DNA of 64,000 nt from Shewanella sp. AS1 (lineage in GTDB: Bacteria; Pseudomonadota; Gammaproteobacteria; Enterobacterales; Shewanellaceae): NCBI RefSeq assembly GCF_021412565.1, contig NZ_JAKCLJ010000011.1:48812-112811 (forward strand). The letters run 5' to 3'. The notes under the pieces were generated by a model. It saw nothing but the letters and a program-made list of their open reading frames with translations, was not told where the DNA came from and searched no databases. Below are positions 43,032-56,074 of this stretch, piece by piece. Positions within the stretch are counted from its first letter, which is position 1; each line of letters starts with the position of its first letter. The translations under genes were made by a program, and so were the position numbers.

Positions 43032-45128
43032 TTATCCGCGCGATTCTATAACTGATTTTGCAACGTTCTGCGGTGCATCTGCATACTTCAAAAACTCCAT
43101 GGAGTATGAAGCACGGCCTTGAGTGGCACTACGTAGGTCAGTTGCGTACCCAAACATTTCCGACAAAGGTACTACGGCGTGAACCAGTTTAACACCGCCA
43201 ACACCGTCATCCATGCCTTCGATCAAACCTCGACGTCTGTTTAAGTCGCCTACTACATCGCCCATGTAGTCTTCAGGAGTGGTCACTTCTACCTTCATAC
43301 AAGGTTCGAGTAACACAGGGCTCGCTTCGAGCGCCCCTTTCTTAAAGCCCATAGAGCCAGCAACTTTAAACGCCATTTCGTTTGAGTCGACATCATGGTA
43401 AGAGCCATCATAAAGAGTGACTTTTACATCAAGCACAGGGAAGCCAGCCAATACGCCGTTCTTCATCTGTTCTTGAATCCCTTTGTCTACCGCAGGGATG
43501 TATTCTCTTGGAACTACACCACCAACAATCTCGTTGACAAATTCGTAACCGAAACCTTCTTCTTGAGGTTCCAGACGTAACCACACATGACCGAATTGTC
43601 CTCGACCACCGGATTGACGCACAAATTTGCCTTCCGCTTCTACACTCGAGCGAATAGTTTCACGATAAGCAACCTGAGGTTTACCTACGTTACACTCGAC
43701 ACTGAATTCGCGACGCATACGGTCGACAATAATGTCTAAGTGCAACTCACCCATTCCCGAGATCAGGGTTTGACCCGATTCTTCGTTGGTTTCAACGCGG
43801 AAAGATGGGTCTTCCATTGCCAGTTTTTGCAATGCTAGCGCCATCTTATCTTGGTCGGCCTGGGATCTTGGTTCCACAGCAATCGTGATAACGGGCTCAG
43901 GGAACTCCATGCGTTCGAGAATAACCTTATGATCAGAATCGCAAAGTGTGTCACCTGTTGTGACATCTTTCAGACCAATGGCGGCGGCGATATCGCCGGC
44001 ACGCACTTCTTTGATCTCTTTACGGTCGTTTGCGTGCATCTGCACCATACGACCTATACGTTCACGCTTCTGTTTCACTGAGTTATAAACGCCCGAACCG
44101 GCTTCCAATACGCCTGAATAAACACGCATAAAGGTGAGAGTTCCAACGAATGGGTCTGTTGCTATCTTAAATGCCAGCGCAGAGAAAGGAGCGTTATCGT
44201 CCGCAGGACGCTCAACTTCATTCTCTTTGTCATCGATCCCTTTAATAGCGGGAACTTCGACAGGCGATGGTAGATAATCCACAACAGCATCGAGTACAGC
44301 TTGCACACCTTTGTTCTTAAATGCAGAACCACAGGTAGCTAGCACGATCTCGTTAGCCAGAGTTCGTTTACGCAATGCTGCTTTGATCTCTGCTTCTGTT
44401 AACTCGCCCTCTTCGAGGTACTTGTCCATCAGTTCATCAGAGGCTTCTGCCGCACACTCAACCAGATATTCACGCATTTCAGCTGCCTTATCGGCCAGCT
44501 CTGCAGGAATATCTTCATAGGTGAAAGTCATACCTTGATCAGCTTCATTCCAGTTAATGGCTTTCATCTTGATCAGGTCAATAACACCTTTAAACTCTTC
44601 TTCTGTACCTATATTCATCTGAATCGGTACACAAGTGGCTCCCAGACGTTTACGTATCTGTCCTACGACACGGTCAAAGTCTGCCCCTGCGCGGTCCATC
44701 TTATTGACGAACACTATGCGCGGCACATGATACTTGTCCGCTTGACGCCATACAGTTTCGGACTGAGGTTCAACACCAGATGAACCACAGAACACCACAA
44801 CCGCGCCATCAAGCACGCGCAGCGAACGTTCAACTTCAATAGTGAAGTCAACGTGGCCAGGGGTGTCGATGATATTGATACGATGCTCAGTAAATTGTGC
44901 ATCCATACCGCGCCAGAACGTAGTGGTAGCCGCCGACGTGATAGTAATACCACGCTCTTGCTCCTGTTCCATCCAGTCCATGGTGGCTGCACCATCATGT
45001 ACCTCACCTATCTTGTGAGACATACCTGTGTAGAACAAAACTCGTTCGGTTGTTGTGGTCTTGCCTGCGTCAACGTGAGCACAGATACCGATATTACGGT
45101 AGCGCTCAATAGGAGTTGTACGAGCCAC
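43032..45128 (-). CDS. fusA: Elongation factor G
   Basis: GTPase that drives translocation and, with RRF, ribosome recycling. The 698-residue protein has the G1 loop [13 protein letters not shown], switch-region [12 protein letters not shown]3 DTPGHVDF and G4 [10 protein letters not shown], and the domain IV loop near VAYRETIR. The start codon is GTG. It lies between rpsG and tufA. Confidence 0.99.
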   Translation of the reverse strand: MARTTPIERYRNIGICAHVDAGKTTTTERVLFYTGMSHKIGEVHDGAATMDWMEQEQERGITITSAATTTFWRGMDAQFTEHRINIIDTPGHVDFTIEVERSLRVLDGAVVVFCGSSGVEPQSETVWRQADKYHVPRIVFVNKMDRAGADFDRVVGQIRKRLGATCVPIQMNIGTEEEFKGVIDLIKMKAINWNEADQGMTFTYEDIPAELADKAAEMREYLVECAAEASDELMDKYLEEGELTEAEIKAALRKRTLANEIVLATCGSAFKNKGVQAVLDAVVDYLPSPVEVPAIKGIDDKENEVERPADDNAPFSALAFKIATDPFVGTLTFMRVYSGVLEAGSGVYNSVKQKRERIGRMVQMHANDRKEIKEVRAGDIAAAIGLKDVTTGDTLCDSDHKVILERMEFPEPVITIAVEPRSQADQDKMALALQKLAMEDPSFRVETNEESGQTLISGMGELHLDIIVDRMRREFSVECNVGKPQVAYRETIRSSVEAEGKFVRQSGGRGQFGHVWLRLEPQEEGFGYEFVNEIVGGVVPREYIPAVDKGIQEQMKNGVLAGFPVLDVKVTLYDGSYHDVDSNEMAFKVAGSMGFKKGALEASPVLLEPCMKVEVTTPEDYMGDVVGDLNRRRGLIEGMDDGVGGVKLVHAVVPLSEMFGYATDLRSATQGRASYSMEFLKYADAPQNVAKSVIESRG

Positions 45129-45176
45129 GATTAAATCCCTCTTTCACTAAGGCAAACACCTTAGCCATGTAAAACG

Positions 45177-45200
45177 TGGTGCAGGCAATTGCCTGCACCA
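45177..45200. repeat. Perfect 24-base palindrome between rpsG and fusA
   Basis: Twelve-base arms, TGGTGCAGGCAA and its exact reverse complement TTGCCTGCACCA, touch each other. As RNA it would be a ten-pair stem with an AATT loop, placed six bases after the rpsG stop. A smaller repeat CTAAGG/CCTTAG follows before fusA. There is no T run, so it is more likely a processing or stability element than a terminator. Confidence 0.8.
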
Positions 45201-45205
45201 AAAGA

Positions 45206-45676
45206 TTACCAGCGGTAATGAGCGAACGCTTTGTTCGCTTCTGCCATACGATGCACGTCTTCGCGCTTCTTAACAGCAGTTCCTTTATTTTCGGAAGCAT
45301 CTAGCATTTCACCTGCTAGACGTAGAGCCATAGATTTTTCACCACGCTTACGCGCAGCTTCAACTAACCAGCGCATCGCTAGTGCGTTACGACGCACTGG
45401 ACGAACTTCACATGGTACCTGGTAAGTAGAACCACCAACGCGACGAGATTTAACCTCGACACTTGGGCGTACGTTTTCCAGGGCAGTTTCAAGGATAACT
45501 AAGTGCTCTTCGCCTTTCTTTTCAGCGACAACATCTAGTGCCTTGTAGATGATTTTTTCTGCAGTCGACTTTTTGCCGTCCTGCATAATGACGTTGATGA
45601 ACTTAGCCAACAACTCACTATGAAATTTTGGATCTGGTAGGATTTTACGTTGTCCTACAACGCGACGTCTTGGCAT
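45206..45676 (-). CDS. rpsG: 30S ribosomal protein S7
   Basis: Primary 16S-binding head protein and, in E. coli, repressor of the str operon. The 156-residue protein begins [20 protein letters not shown] and has [29 protein letters not shown] and [20 protein letters not shown]. It follows rpsL after about 80 bases. Confidence 0.98.
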   Translation of the reverse strand: MPRRRVVGQRKILPDPKFHSELLAKFINVIMQDGKKSTAEKIIYKALDVVAEKKGEEHLVILETALENVRPSVEVKSRRVGGSTYQVPCEVRPVRRNALAMRWLVEAARKRGEKSMALRLAGEMLDASENKGTAVKKREDVHRMAEANKAFAHYRW

Positions 45677-45757
45677 AACAATTTCTCCGTATGCTTCAGG
45701 GACCCCAAAACTGGAATCTCAATATATCTCTAGCTTGGCCTTACTTAACGGATATCG

Positions 45758-46180
<423 letters not shown>

Positions 46181-46207
46181 CTATATCCCACAGGTGTGGG
46201 ACGCGAA

Positions 46208-46236
46208 ATTTTAGAAAGGTAATGCTGCGCTGTCAA
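46208..46236 (-). promoter_or_regulatory. str-operon promoter (rpsL)
   Basis: Minus-strand -35 TTGACA (46231-46236), 17-base spacer and -10 TAAAAT (46208-46213): a nearly ideal sigma70 promoter. The early leader contains a TCCCACA/TGTGGGA hairpin. Confidence 0.88.
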
Positions 46237-46265
46237 GAAATAGCCAACTTTTTACCCTATTTAAC

Positions 46266-46297
46266 TAAAAAAAAGGCACCCTAGGTGCCTTTTTTTA
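46266..46297 (-). terminator. Terminator after rpoC
   Basis: Arms GGCACC and GGTGCC with a three-base loop, extended by a long A run on one side and T run on the other, 26 bases after the rpoC stop. It separates the rpoBC and str operons and would work in either direction. Confidence 0.92.
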
Positions 46298-46322
46298 CAA
46301 TCAACTAACCTTTAGGTCACGA

Positions 46323-49300
46323 TTAATCGTCACTTCCCGCAAGGTTAAGCAGATCCGCAAGGTTCTGCTCTGCTTCGCTAGCGCTGATAGTAGGTACTTC
46401 TTCTACCTGTCCTTTCGCACCAGCCTGGTTACGGTTCATGTGATACGCATAACCTGTACCGGCAGGGATCAGACGACCCACGATCACGTTCTCTTTCAAG
46501 CCACGCAGCTTATCGCTCTTACCGCCTACGGCAGCTTCGGTCAATACGCGTGTGGTTTCCTGGAACGATGCCGCTGAGATAAATGACTCAGTCGCCAAAG
46601 ATGCCTTAGTGATACCCAGCAGTTCGCGTTCGAACTGAGCAGGTTGTTTGCCTTGCGCTTCAAGTTCGCGGTTAGCGATCTTAACGCGAGACACTTCAAC
46701 TTGTTCACCTGGCAGGAATTCACTATCACCCGCTTCAGTGATCTCACACTTACGCAGCATCTGACGGATAATCACTTCGATATGCTTATCGTTAATCTTC
46801 ACGCCCTGTAGACGATATACGTCCTGGACTTCGTTAACGATATAGTTAGCCACTTTGTGAATACCGCGTAGACGCAGAATATCGTGTGCCGCTTCTGGAC
46901 CGTCAGCGATAACTTCACCACGTTCGACTTTTTCACCTTCGAACACGTTCAGGTTACGCCACTTAGGGATCATCTCTTCGTATGGCTTACCACCATCGGC
47001 AGGCGTGATCACTAGACGACGCTTACCTTTGGTCTCTTTACCAAAGGAGATAGTACCTGAGTACTCAGCCAGAATGGCAGGCTCTTTTGGCTTACGTGCT
47101 TCGAACAAGTCGGCTACCCGTGGCAGACCACCGGTAATATCGCGAGTCTTAGACGATTCTTGTGGAATACGTGCTAATGCGTCACCAACGTTGATTGCTG
47201 CGTTATCGTCTTTATTGACGATCGCCTTGCCAGGCAAGAAGTATTGCGCAGGCACATCGGTACCAGGAATCATCAGATCGTTACCGTCGGCATCGACCAG
47301 ACGGATAGCTGGACGCATCTCTTTACCAGCAGATGGACGTTGACCCACATCCAGTACCACGATTGAAGACAGACCCGTCAGCTCATCGGTTTGACGTGTC
47401 ATAGTGACACCGTCGATCATATCAACGAACTTGATACTACCAGCCACCTCAGAAACGATTGGGTGAGTATGCGGATCCCAGTTAGCTATGATTTCACCGG
47501 CAGTAACTGCGGCATCTTCCAGCTTCTCAAGGATAGTACCGTATGGCACCTTGTAACGCTCTTTCTCACGACCCAGCTCATCGATAACCGCCAGCTCAGA
47601 CGAACGAGAAACGATAACCAGTTTACCTTCGCTGTTAGTAACGTGTTTAGCGTTATGCAGCTTAAGAGTACCGTCGTTCTTAACTTGAACGTTGTTTTCT
47701 GCCGATGCTCTCGATGCAGCACCACCGATGTGGAAGGTACGCATCGTCAGCTGTGTACCTGGCTCACCGATTGACTGAGCAGCTACAACACCAATAGCTT
47801 CACCTTGGTTGATCAGGTGACCGCGTGCAAGGTCACGACCATAACAGGCGGCACACACACCAAAGTCAGTGTCACAGGTGATAACTGAACGAACGATAAC
47901 TTCGTCAACTGAGTTCTCTTCCAACTTATCACACCAGGCTTCATCAAGCAGAGTGTTACGAGGAGCAAGGATCTCTTCAGTACCAGGGTAGTAAACATCT
48001 TCTGCAACCACACGGCCGAGAACACGCTCACGCAATGGCTCAACCACATCACCACCTTCGATAAGTGGCTTCATGGTGAGACCTTCATGGGTACCACAAT
48101 CGTCTTCGATAACCACTAAGTCTTGGGCAACGTCAACCAGACGACGAGTCAAGTAACCAGAGTTCGCTGTCTTAAGTGCGGTATCCGCCAGACCCTTACG
48201 CGCACCGTGAGTAGAGATGAAGTACTGTAGTACGTTCAGACCTTCACGGAAGTTCGCGGTAATTGGCGTTTCGATGATCGAGCCATCTGGCTTAGCCATC
48301 AGACCACGCATACCCGCTAGCTGACGAATCTGCGCCGCACTACCACGAGCGCCAGAGTCGGCCATCATGTAGATGCTGTTGAACGAAGCCTGTGTCTCTT
48401 CTTCGCCATCACGGTTAATCACTGTCTCAGTAGACAGGTTATCCATCATCGCCTTAGAAACTTTTTCGTTCGCACTTGCCCAGATATCGATAACTTTGTT
48501 GTAGCGCTCACCCGCGGTAACAAGACCCGACTGGAACTGCTCCTGAATCTCAAGTACTTCGGCTTCTGCATCGGCAACAAGCGTGTACTTCTCATCTGGG
48601 ATCACCATGTCGTTGATACCCACAGACGCGCCCGATACGGTTGCGAAGTGGAAACCTGTGTACATCAACTGGTCAGCAAAGATAACAGTATCTTTCAGAC
48701 CCAACTGACGGTAACAGGTGTTCAGCAACTTAGAGATCTGCTTCTTACCCATGTTTTGGTTAACCAAATCATAAGATAAGCCTTTTGGCAGAACCTGAGA
48801 TAACAGGGCACGACCCACGGTTGTATCTACGATACGACGTGATTGAGTCTGCTCACCATCTTCACCGATAGTGGTCTCAGTAATACGCACCTTAACTCGC
48901 GCATGCAGCTCGGCAACGCCTGTGCGGTAAGCTTTTTCAACTTCTGCAACAGACTCAAATGCCATACCTTCACCGCGGCCATTTACGCGCTCACGGCTGG
49001 TGTAGTAAAGGCCCAATACAACGTCCTGAGAAGGTGTGATCACCGGCTCACCGTTTGCAGGTGACAGGATGTTGTTGGTAGACATCATCAATGAACGTGC
49101 TTCTAACTGAGCTTCTAAAGTCAGTGGCACGTGTACCGCCATCTGGTCACCGTCGAAGTCAGCGTTATAGGCCGCACACACCAATGGGTGCAGTTGGATC
49201 GCTTTACCTTCAATCAGTACAGGTTCGAACGCCTGGATACCCAATCTGTGCAGCGTTGGTGCACGGTTAAGCATTACAGGGTGTTCGCGGATCACGTCAT

Positions 49301-50537
49301 CTAGAACGTCCCATACTTCTGGAACTTCACGCTCAACCATCTTCTTAGCTGCTTTGATTGTGGTAGCAAGACCACGACCTTCCAGCTTGCCATAGATGAA
49401 TGGCTTGAACAGTTCGAGTGCCATCTTCTTAGGCAGACCACACTGGTGCAGACGCAGAGTCGGACCTACGGTAATTACCGAACGGCCTGAGTAGTCAACA
49501 CGTTTACCCAGTAGGTTCTGACGGAAACGACCTTGCTTACCTTTGATCATATCGGCCAAAGATTTCAGCGGGCGCTTGTTAGAACCGGTAATAGCACGAC
49601 CACGACGACCGTTATCTAATAGTGCATCGACAGACTCTTGCAGCATACGCTTTTCGTTGCGCACGATGATGTCTGGTGCAGCCAAGTCTAATAGACGCTT
49701 CAAACGGTTGTTACGGTTGATCACGCGGCGATACAGGTCGTTCAGATCTGAAGTCGCAAAGCGGCCGCCATCGAGTGGTACTAGAGGACGCAGATCGGGT
49801 GGCAGAACCGGTAACACTTTGAGGATCATCCACTCTGGCTTGTTGCCTGAAGTGTAGAATGCCTCAATTAGCTTAAGACGCTTAGTGATCTTCTTGCGAC
49901 GAGTTTCAGAGTTGATAGATGGCAACTCTTCACGCATCATCTCGATCTCTTTCTCAAGATCGATAGCACGAAGTAACTCAAGTACCGCTTCGGCACCCAT
50001 CTTAGCTTCAAACTCATCACCATATTCTTCCAGTGCGTCGAGGTAGTTTTCCTCGGTCAGCATCTGGCCGCGCTCAAGACTGGTCATGCCAGGCTCGATC
50101 ACAACGAATGATTCGAAGTAAAGCACGCGCTCGATATCACGCAGAGTCATATCCAGCATCAAACCGATACGGGACGGCAATGATTTCAAGAACCAAATGT
50201 GTGCAACTGGGCTGGCTAGATCTATGTGACCCATACGCTCACGACGTACTTTAGTCTGGGTAACTTCTACACCACACTTTTCACAGATCACGCCACGATG
50301 CTTAAGGCGCTTATACTTGCCACATAAACATTCGTAATCTTTTACCGGACCAAAAATACGCGCACAGAACAAACCTTCACGCTCAGGCTTAAATGTACGG
50401 TAGTTGATGGTTTCTGGCTTCTTAACTTCACCAAATGACCAAGAACGGATCAGATCTGGCGACGCTAGGCCAATCTTGATACCTTCAAATTCTTCAGTCT
50501 TGCTTTGCTGTTTCAGAAACTTTAATAAGTCTTTCAC
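46323..50537 (-). CDS. rpoC: RNA polymerase beta' subunit
   Basis: Largest subunit of RNA polymerase; carries the active-site magnesium. The 1404-residue protein has the N-terminal zinc ribbon ([23 protein letters not shown]), the catalytic loop [15 protein letters not shown], the bridge/trigger helix region ([16 protein letters not shown]) and the C-terminal tail contacting omega. It follows rpoB after 79 bases, as in all gammaproteobacteria. Confidence 0.99.
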   Translation of the reverse strand: MKDLLKFLKQQSKTEEFEGIKIGLASPDLIRSWSFGEVKKPETINYRTFKPEREGLFCARIFGPVKDYECLCGKYKRLKHRGVICEKCGVEVTQTKVRRERMGHIDLASPVAHIWFLKSLPSRIGLMLDMTLRDIERVLYFESFVVIEPGMTSLERGQMLTEENYLDALEEYGDEFEAKMGAEAVLELLRAIDLEKEIEMMREELPSINSETRRKKITKRLKLIEAFYTSGNKPEWMILKVLPVLPPDLRPLVPLDGGRFATSDLNDLYRRVINRNNRLKRLLDLAAPDIIVRNEKRMLQESVDALLDNGRRGRAITGSNKRPLKSLADMIKGKQGRFRQNLLGKRVDYSGRSVITVGPTLRLHQCGLPKKMALELFKPFIYGKLEGRGLATTIKAAKKMVEREVPEVWDVLDDVIREHPVMLNRAPTLHRLGIQAFEPVLIEGKAIQLHPLVCAAYNADFDGDQMAVHVPLTLEAQLEARSLMMSTNNILSPANGEPVITPSQDVVLGLYYTSRERVNGRGEGMAFESVAEVEKAYRTGVAELHARVKVRITETTIGEDGEQTQSRRIVDTTVGRALLSQVLPKGLSYDLVNQNMGKKQISKLLNTCYRQLGLKDTVIFADQLMYTGFHFATVSGASVGINDMVIPDEKYTLVADAEAEVLEIQEQFQSGLVTAGERYNKVIDIWASANEKVSKAMMDNLSTETVINRDGEEETQASFNSIYMMADSGARGSAAQIRQLAGMRGLMAKPDGSIIETPITANFREGLNVLQYFISTHGARKGLADTALKTANSGYLTRRLVDVAQDLVVIEDDCGTHEGLTMKPLIEGGDVVEPLRERVLGRVVAEDVYYPGTEEILAPRNTLLDEAWCDKLEENSVDEVIVRSVITCDTDFGVCAACYGRDLARGHLINQGEAIGVVAAQSIGEPGTQLTMRTFHIGGAASRASAENNVQVKNDGTLKLHNAKHVTNSEGKLVIVSRSSELAVIDELGREKERYKVPYGTILEKLEDAAVTAGEIIANWDPHTHPIVSEVAGSIKFVDMIDGVTMTRQTDELTGLSSIVVLDVGQRPSAGKEMRPAIRLVDADGNDLMIPGTDVPAQYFLPGKAIVNKDDNAAINVGDALARIPQESSKTRDITGGLPRVADLFEARKPKEPAILAEYSGTISFGKETKGKRRLVITPADGGKPYEEMIPKWRNLNVFEGEKVERGEVIADGPEAAHDILRLRGIHKVANYIVNEVQDVYRLQGVKINDKHIEVIIRQMLRKCEITEAGDSEFLPGEQVEVSRVKIANRELEAQGKQPAQFERELLGITKASLATESFISAASFQETTRVLTEAAVGGKSDKLRGLKENVIVGRLIPAGTGYAYHMNRNQAGAKGQVEEVPTISASEAEQNLADLLNLAGSDD

Positions 50538-50616
50538 GTTTCTCTCCTGAAGGAGTTAAACCGGGTGCCCCGCTCGCGCAGAGCACCGTTTATTGCCAAA
50601 TTTGGCTGCCTTAGTC

Positions 50617-53600
50617 TTACTCTTGATCCAACTCGATATTGATACCGAGTGAGCGGATCTCCTTCAACAATACGTTGAAGGACTCAGGCATACCTGGCTG
50701 CATCTGATGGTTACCGTCGACGATGTTCTTATACATCTGGGTACGACCGTTAACGTCATCAGACTTCACAGTTAGCATCTCTTGTAGAGTGTAAGCGGCA
50801 CCATAAGCTTCAAGTGCCCATACTTCCATCTCACCGAAACGCTGACCACCAAACTGAGCTTTACCGCCCAATGGCTGCTGAGTAACAAGACTGTAAGAAC
50901 CTGTTGAACGCGCGTGCATCTTATCGTCAACCAAGTGGTTAAGTTTAAGCATGTACATGTAACCTACGGTTACTGGACGTTCAAATTGGTTACCGGTACG
51001 ACCGTCAAACAGAGTGCGTTGTCCAGAAGTTGGCAGACCTGCTAGTTCTAGCATTTCCTTAATTTCTTTCTCTTTCGCACCGTCGAACGCTGGGGTCGCA
51101 GTCGGAATACCGCCTTTGAGGTTCTTCGCAAGACGAATAATTTCTTCATCGGTAAATGAATCGATATCGACACGCTGCTGCACGCCTTCACCGAGTTCAT
51201 AAACTTGCTTGATGTAGTTACGAAGTTCTGCAAGTTCGCGCTGTTCTTCAAGCATAGCTGTGATACGATCACCAATGCCCTTCGCTGCAGCGCCTAAATG
51301 CACTTCAAGAACCTGACCTATGTTCATACGAGAAGGTACGCCGAGAGGGTTCAGTACGATATCCACTGGGTCACCATTTTCGTCGTATGGCATATCTTCA
51401 ATTGGGTTGATCTTAGAGATCACACCCTTGTTACCATGACGACCCGCCATCTTATCACCAGGCTGGATAGTACGTTTAACTGCCAGGTAAACCTTAACAA
51501 TCTTCAGTACACCAGGTGCTAAGTCATCACCCTGGGTGATCTTACGGCGTTTGATCTCGAACTTCTTATCAAAGTCAGCTTTTAACTCTTCATGCTGTTC
51601 AGCTAACTGCTCAAGCTCAGTCTGCTTAGCTTCATCATCAATGCTTTGTACAAGCAGTTGCGGACGAGGCAGCGCATTAAGCTCAGCTTCGCTGAAACCA
51701 GCACCAAGCAGTAGGTTGAATGCACGGCCAAAGACACCTTCTTCAAGGATCTTGAACTCTTCGGTCAGGTCTTTCTTAGCCTGAGCGATGTGCATCTCTT
51801 CAATTTCTACTGCACGCTTATCTTTCTCAACGCCGTCACGGGTAAATACCTGAACGTCGATGATGGTACCTTTAACTGAGTTAGGTACACGCAGAGAACT
51901 GTCTTTCACATCAGACGCTTTTTCACCGAAGATAGCGCGTAGCAGCTTCTCTTCAGGGGTCAGCTGTGTTTCACCCTTAGGTGTCACTTTACCAACCAGG
52001 ATGTCGCCACCCTTCACTTCGGCGCCGATGTAAACGATACCTGACTCGTCCAACTTAGACAGAGCAGACTCACCTACGTTTGGAATATCGGCGGTGATCT
52101 CTTCGCTACCCAGCTTAGTATCACGAGCGATACAAGACAGCTCCTGAATGTGGATAGTGGTGAAACGATCTTCCTGGGCAACACGCTCAGAGATTAAGAT
52201 CGAGTCTTCGAAGTTGTAACCGTTCCAAGGCATGAAGGCGATACGCATGTTTTGACCAAGCGCCAAATCACCTAAATCGGTAGATGGGCCGTCAGCCAAT
52301 ACGTCACCACGAACCACTGGCTCACCCACAGCGCAACATGGACGCTGGTTGATACAGGTGTTCTGGTTAGAACGTGTGTACTTAGTCAGGTTGTAGATGT
52401 CGATACCGGCTTCGCCTGGTGTCAGCTCATCTTCATTTACTTTAACTACGATGCGGCTGGCATCGACATAGTCAACATAACCGCCACGCTTAGCAGCCAC
52501 AACCACGCCAGAATCAACAGCCAGAGTACGCTCAATACCTGTACCGACTAGCGGCTTGTCGGCGCGCAGTGTTGGTACCGCTTGACGTTGCATGTTCGCA
52601 CCCATCAATGCACGGTTCGCGTCATCGTGTTCAAGGAATGGAATCAGCGATGCTGCCACAGAAATAATCTGTTGTGGAGATACGTCCATATATTGAACGT
52701 CAGCGGCGCGCATAAAGGTAGATTCACCCTTATGACGACAAGCGATCTGCTCTTCAACCATACGGCCATTGGCATCGACTTCGATGTTCGCCTGAGCGAT
52801 CACATAACGGCCTTCTTCGATCGCTGACAAGTAATCGACTTGGTCAGTGATCACACCATCAACAACCTTACGGTATGGTGTTTCGAGGAAACCATAAGAG
52901 TTAGTGCGCGCAAAGCTCGATAGCGAGTTGATCAGACCAATGTTTGGACCTTCAGGGGTCTCAATTGGACACAGACGACCATAGTGAGTTGGGTGAACGT
53001 CACGGACTTCGAAGCCAGCACGCTCACGGGTCAAACCACCTGGGCCAAGAGCCGAAATACGACGCTTGTGTGTCACTTCTGACAGCGGGTTATTCTGATC
53101 CATAAACTGAGACAGCTGTGACGAACCGAAGAACTCTTTCACTGCAGCTGAAATTGGCTTAGCGTTGATTAAGTCTTGTGGCATCAGCTCGTTAAGATCG
53201 CCAAGGCTTAAACGCTCACGTACGGCACGTTCTACACGAACTAGACCGACACGGAACTGGTTCTCAGCCATCTCGCCGACGCTACGGATACGACGGTTAC
53301 CCAAGTGATCGATATCATCCACCTCATCATTACCGTTACGGATCTTGATGATGTTTTGCATTACTGCAACGATATCTTCTTTGGTCAGAATACCAGTGCC
53401 TTCGTCATCATCGATACCAAGACGACGGTTGAACTTCATACGACCCACTTTAGACAGGTCATAACGCTCTTCGCTGAAGAACAGGTTCTGGAACAGGGCT
53501 TCTGCAGCATCTTTGGTTGGTGGCTCGCCAGGACGCATCATGCGGTAGATCTCAACTAACGCTTCTAAGCGGTTAGTGGTTGAATCGATACGCAGTGTGT

Positions 53601-54648
53601 CAGAGATATAAGCACCGTGATCAAGCTCGTTGATAAACAGGGTGTCGATCTCTTTGATGTCGGCCATAGATAGCTTGGCAAGATCTTCTAAGCTGATTTC
53701 TGCGTTTGCAGATAACAAGACTTCGCCCGTATCTGGGTCGATATAATCTTGCGCAGCAATCTTGCCAGAAATGTACTCAACTGGTACTTCAAGCTCAGTG
53801 GTATTGGTCTTTTCAAGTTGACGAATGTGACGCGCAGTAATGCGACGACCTTTCTCAACTATCACTGTACCTTCGGCATCTTTAATGTCATAGCTTGCAG
53901 TCTCACCGCGCAGGCGGTCTGCAACAAGCTCCATCACTAAAGTATCTTTCTTGATCTTGTACTTAACACGCTCAAAAAAGAGATCAAGGATATCTTGGGT
54001 CGAATAATCAAGTGCACGTAGAATGATAGACGCCGCTAATTTACGACGACGGTCAATACGAACAAACAGTGCATCTTTTGGATCGAATTCGAAATCTAAC
54101 CATGAACCACGGTAAGGAATAATACGTGCGTTATACAGCACCTTACCAGAAGAGTGGGTTTTACCACGGTCGTGATCGAAGAAGACACCAGGGCTACGAT
54201 GTAACTGAGAAACGATAACACGCTCAGTACCGTTGATCACAAAGGTACCGTTCTCAGTCATTAGAGGGATATCCCCCATGTAGACTTCTTGTTCTTTAAT
54301 ATCTTTTACTGTGCCAGGTGCAGCTTCACGGTCATACAGAACCATACGTAATTTAACACGTAGTGGCGCAGAGTATGTAACACCGCGAATTTGACACTCT
54401 TTCACATCAAAAACTGGCTCGCCTAGCTTATAGCTGACATATTGCAGCTCTGAATTACCAGAAAAGCTCTTGATGGGAAAAACGCTACGGAAAGCGGCTT
54501 CTAAACCACGCTCGCCTGTAGGATCTTGATCGGTGAACTTCTTAAATGAGTCCAACTGGATTGACAGCAGGTAAGGGATGTCCAACACTTGTGGGCGCTT
54601 ACCAAAGTCTTTGCGAATACGCTTCTTTTCAGAATAGGAGTAAACCAT
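50617..54648 (-). CDS. rpoB: RNA polymerase beta subunit
   Basis: Second-largest subunit of RNA polymerase. The 1343-residue protein has the rifampicin region [20 protein letters not shown] in wild-type form, the conserved [15 protein letters not shown], and the C-terminal region [21 protein letters not shown]. The frame reaches 54678, but the ATG at 54648 is preceded by AGAGGAAA and gives the usual [15 protein letters not shown] start. It is behind an attenuator downstream of rplL. Confidence 0.99.
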   Translation of the reverse strand: MVYSYSEKKRIRKDFGKRPQVLDIPYLLSIQLDSFKKFTDQDPTGERGLEAAFRSVFPIKSFSGNSELQYVSYKLGEPVFDVKECQIRGVTYSAPLRVKLRMVLYDREAAPGTVKDIKEQEVYMGDIPLMTENGTFVINGTERVIVSQLHRSPGVFFDHDRGKTHSSGKVLYNARIIPYRGSWLDFEFDPKDALFVRIDRRRKLAASIILRALDYSTQDILDLFFERVKYKIKKDTLVMELVADRLRGETASYDIKDAEGTVIVEKGRRITARHIRQLEKTNTTELEVPVEYISGKIAAQDYIDPDTGEVLLSANAEISLEDLAKLSMADIKEIDTLFINELDHGAYISDTLRIDSTTNRLEALVEIYRMMRPGEPPTKDAAEALFQNLFFSEERYDLSKVGRMKFNRRLGIDDDEGTGILTKEDIVAVMQNIIKIRNGNDEVDDIDHLGNRRIRSVGEMAENQFRVGLVRVERAVRERLSLGDLNELMPQDLINAKPISAAVKEFFGSSQLSQFMDQNNPLSEVTHKRRISALGPGGLTRERAGFEVRDVHPTHYGRLCPIETPEGPNIGLINSLSSFARTNSYGFLETPYRKVVDGVITDQVDYLSAIEEGRYVIAQANIEVDANGRMVEEQIACRHKGESTFMRAADVQYMDVSPQQIISVAASLIPFLEHDDANRALMGANMQRQAVPTLRADKPLVGTGIERTLAVDSGVVVAAKRGGYVDYVDASRIVVKVNEDELTPGEAGIDIYNLTKYTRSNQNTCINQRPCCAVGEPVVRGDVLADGPSTDLGDLALGQNMRIAFMPWNGYNFEDSILISERVAQEDRFTTIHIQELSCIARDTKLGSEEITADIPNVGESALSKLDESGIVYIGAEVKGGDILVGKVTPKGETQLTPEEKLLRAIFGEKASDVKDSSLRVPNSVKGTIIDVQVFTRDGVEKDKRAVEIEEMHIAQAKKDLTEEFKILEEGVFGRAFNLLLGAGFSEAELNALPRPQLLVQSIDDEAKQTELEQLAEQHEELKADFDKKFEIKRRKITQGDDLAPGVLKIVKVYLAVKRTIQPGDKMAGRHGNKGVISKINPIEDMPYDENGDPVDIVLNPLGVPSRMNIGQVLEVHLGAAAKGIGDRITAMLEEQRELAELRNYIKQVYELGEGVQQRVDIDSFTDEEIIRLAKNLKGGIPTATPAFDGAKEKEIKEMLELAGLPTSGQRTLFDGRTGNQFERPVTVGYMYMLKLNHLVDDKMHARSTGSYSLVTQQPLGGKAQFGGQRFGEMEVWALEAYGAAYTLQEMLTVKSDDVNGRTQMYKNIVDGNHQMQPGMPESFNVLLKEIRSLGINIELDQE

Positions 54649-54815
54649 GGGTTTCCTCTGATTGCGAGATGTGACCAAGACTGAATCAACGAATCTGTTG
54701 AAACAGCACGTTTGCCCATCACCGTTGAAAGCAAGAACCTAACCAGTAATCTCTGCTAGGAACTGCGAAATCTGGCGACAAACGGTGAATAAAAAATCGC
54801 CTACGCTTACAGCGC

Positions 54816-54847
54816 AAAAAAGGCCGACGGTTAAAAAACCGCCAGCC
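54816..54847 (-). terminator. Attenuator between rplL and rpoB
   Basis: Arms GGCTGGCGGTT and AACCGTCGGCC (two G-T wobbles) with a TTTT loop and then six T on the minus strand. It lies in the 241-base gap between rplL and rpoB. In E. coli a partial terminator at this place lowers rpoBC relative to rplL, and this is very likely the same element. Confidence 0.88.
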
Positions 54848-54889
54848 CTCCACCCGATGACTCGGGAGAGTTGTAAGTTAGATTATAAC

Positions 54890-55258
54890 TTACTTGATCT
54901 CTACTTGAGCACCAGCTTCTTCAAGCTCTTTCTTCAGTGCTTCAGCTTCTTCTTTAGAGATAGCTTCTTTAACTGCTACTGGAGCAGATTCAGCCATACC
55001 TTTAGCTTCTTTCAGGCCTAGGCCTGTAGCGCCACGAAGAGCTTTAATTACTGCAACTTTGTTGTCGCCGTGAGAAGTAAGAATTACGTCGAATTCTGTT
55101 TTCTCTTCAGCAGCAGCGCCAGCGTCACCGCCACCAGAAACAACAGCAGCAGCGGCAGAAACGCCGAACTTCTCTTCCATTGCTTCGATTAGTTCAACAA
55201 CTTCCATTACAGACATAGCTGCAAGGGCTTCTAAGATTTGGTCTTTAGTGATAGACAT
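54890..55258 (-). CDS. rplL: 50S ribosomal protein L7/L12
   Basis: Stalk protein, present in several copies and recruiting translation factors. The 122-residue, Ala/Glu/Lys-rich protein has the N-terminal dimerisation part, a flexible hinge ([20 protein letters not shown]) and the C-terminal domain ([39 protein letters not shown]). It follows rplJ after 53 bases. Confidence 0.98.
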   Translation of the reverse strand: MSITKDQILEALAAMSVMEVVELIEAMEEKFGVSAAAAVVSGGGDAGAAAEEKTEFDVILTSHGDNKVAVIKALRGATGLGLKEAKGMAESAPVAVKEAISKEEAEALKKELEEAGAQVEIK

Positions 55259-55311
55259 AACAAAAAATTCCTAATTGTACTGAATTCAATTTAATTAAGC
55301 GGCTTGTAAAA

Positions 55312-55809
55312 TTAAGCAGCTTCTTTCTGATCGCGTAGAGCGGCCAATGTACGAACGAACTTGCCAGCAGATGCTTCTTTCAGAGTCATCATGAACTGAG
55401 CCAGTGCTTCTTCGTATGTTGGTAGTTTTGCTAAACGATCAATGTTGTCTGCAGGGATAAATTCCCCTTCAAAGGCTGCTGCTTTGATTTCAAAATTCTG
55501 TTGCGCTTTTGCGAAATCTTTAAGAAGACGCGCAGCGGCACCTGGGTGCTCATTAGAAAATGCAATCAAAGTAGGACCTGTAAACGTATCGCTTAGGCAC
55601 TCAAAAGCAGTACCTTCAACAGCGCGTTTAACTAGAGTGTTACGTACAACTTTAACGTATACACCAGCTTCACGAGCGGCTTTACGAAGACCGGTCATAT
55701 CACCTACAGTCACACCGCGAGAATCGGCTACAACTGCAGATAAAGCACCTTTGGCAGCTTCGTTGACTTCAGCAACAATCGCTTTTTTGTCTTCGAGTCT
55801 TAATGCCAT
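55312..55809 (-). CDS. rplJ: 50S ribosomal protein L10
   Basis: Stalk base protein that anchors L7/L12 dimers; with L7/L12 it represses its own mRNA in E. coli. The 165-residue protein begins [20 protein letters not shown] and has [20 protein letters not shown]. It is preceded by a 265-base leader that probably folds into the L10-binding structure. Confidence 0.98.
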   Translation of the reverse strand: MALRLEDKKAIVAEVNEAAKGALSAVVADSRGVTVGDMTGLRKAAREAGVYVKVVRNTLVKRAVEGTAFECLSDTFTGPTLIAFSNEHPGAAARLLKDFAKAQQNFEIKAAAFEGEFIPADNIDRLAKLPTYEEALAQFMMTLKEASAGKFVRTLAALRDQKEAA

Positions 55810-56033
55810 TGGCTTTACTCCTGGATTCTATCTAGGGAACATCCCTAGCAATTACCATACTAAATCAATTGATTTAGTTACTTACGGCGCGAATATCCAG
55901 GCAGAAATAAATCTATCTGGGGTCCGACACCGTCTACGTAGGGAATTAAGTTAACCTGTTGGTTAGCACCTACGGTCTTGGACGTGAACAGTTAAACTTG
56001 CGTAAAACTGTCCTCAACCCACAAGGTGGACGG
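55810..56033 (-). promoter_or_regulatory. rplJ leader, probable L10-L12 autoregulatory site
   Basis: The gap between rplA and rplJ holds a strong promoter and then a leader of about 200 bases. In E. coli, L10-(L7/L12) binds such a leader and blocks translation of rplJ and rplL. I see complementary segments (GTAGGTGC and the GTAGACGGTGTCGG region) but did not confirm the exact fold. Confidence 0.6.
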
Positions 56034-56062
56034 ATTATAAATTAAACCGACCACCTTGTAAA
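56034..56062 (-). promoter_or_regulatory. rplJ promoter with embedded inverted repeat
   Basis: Minus-strand -35 TTTACA (56057-56062), 17-base spacer, -10 TATAAT (56034-56039). A nine-base inverted repeat ACAAGGTGG / CCACCTTGT has one arm over the -35 (56051-56059) and the other just downstream of the -10 (56021-56029). Confidence 0.82.
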
Positions 56063-56074
56063 ACTTGCTCGTAA

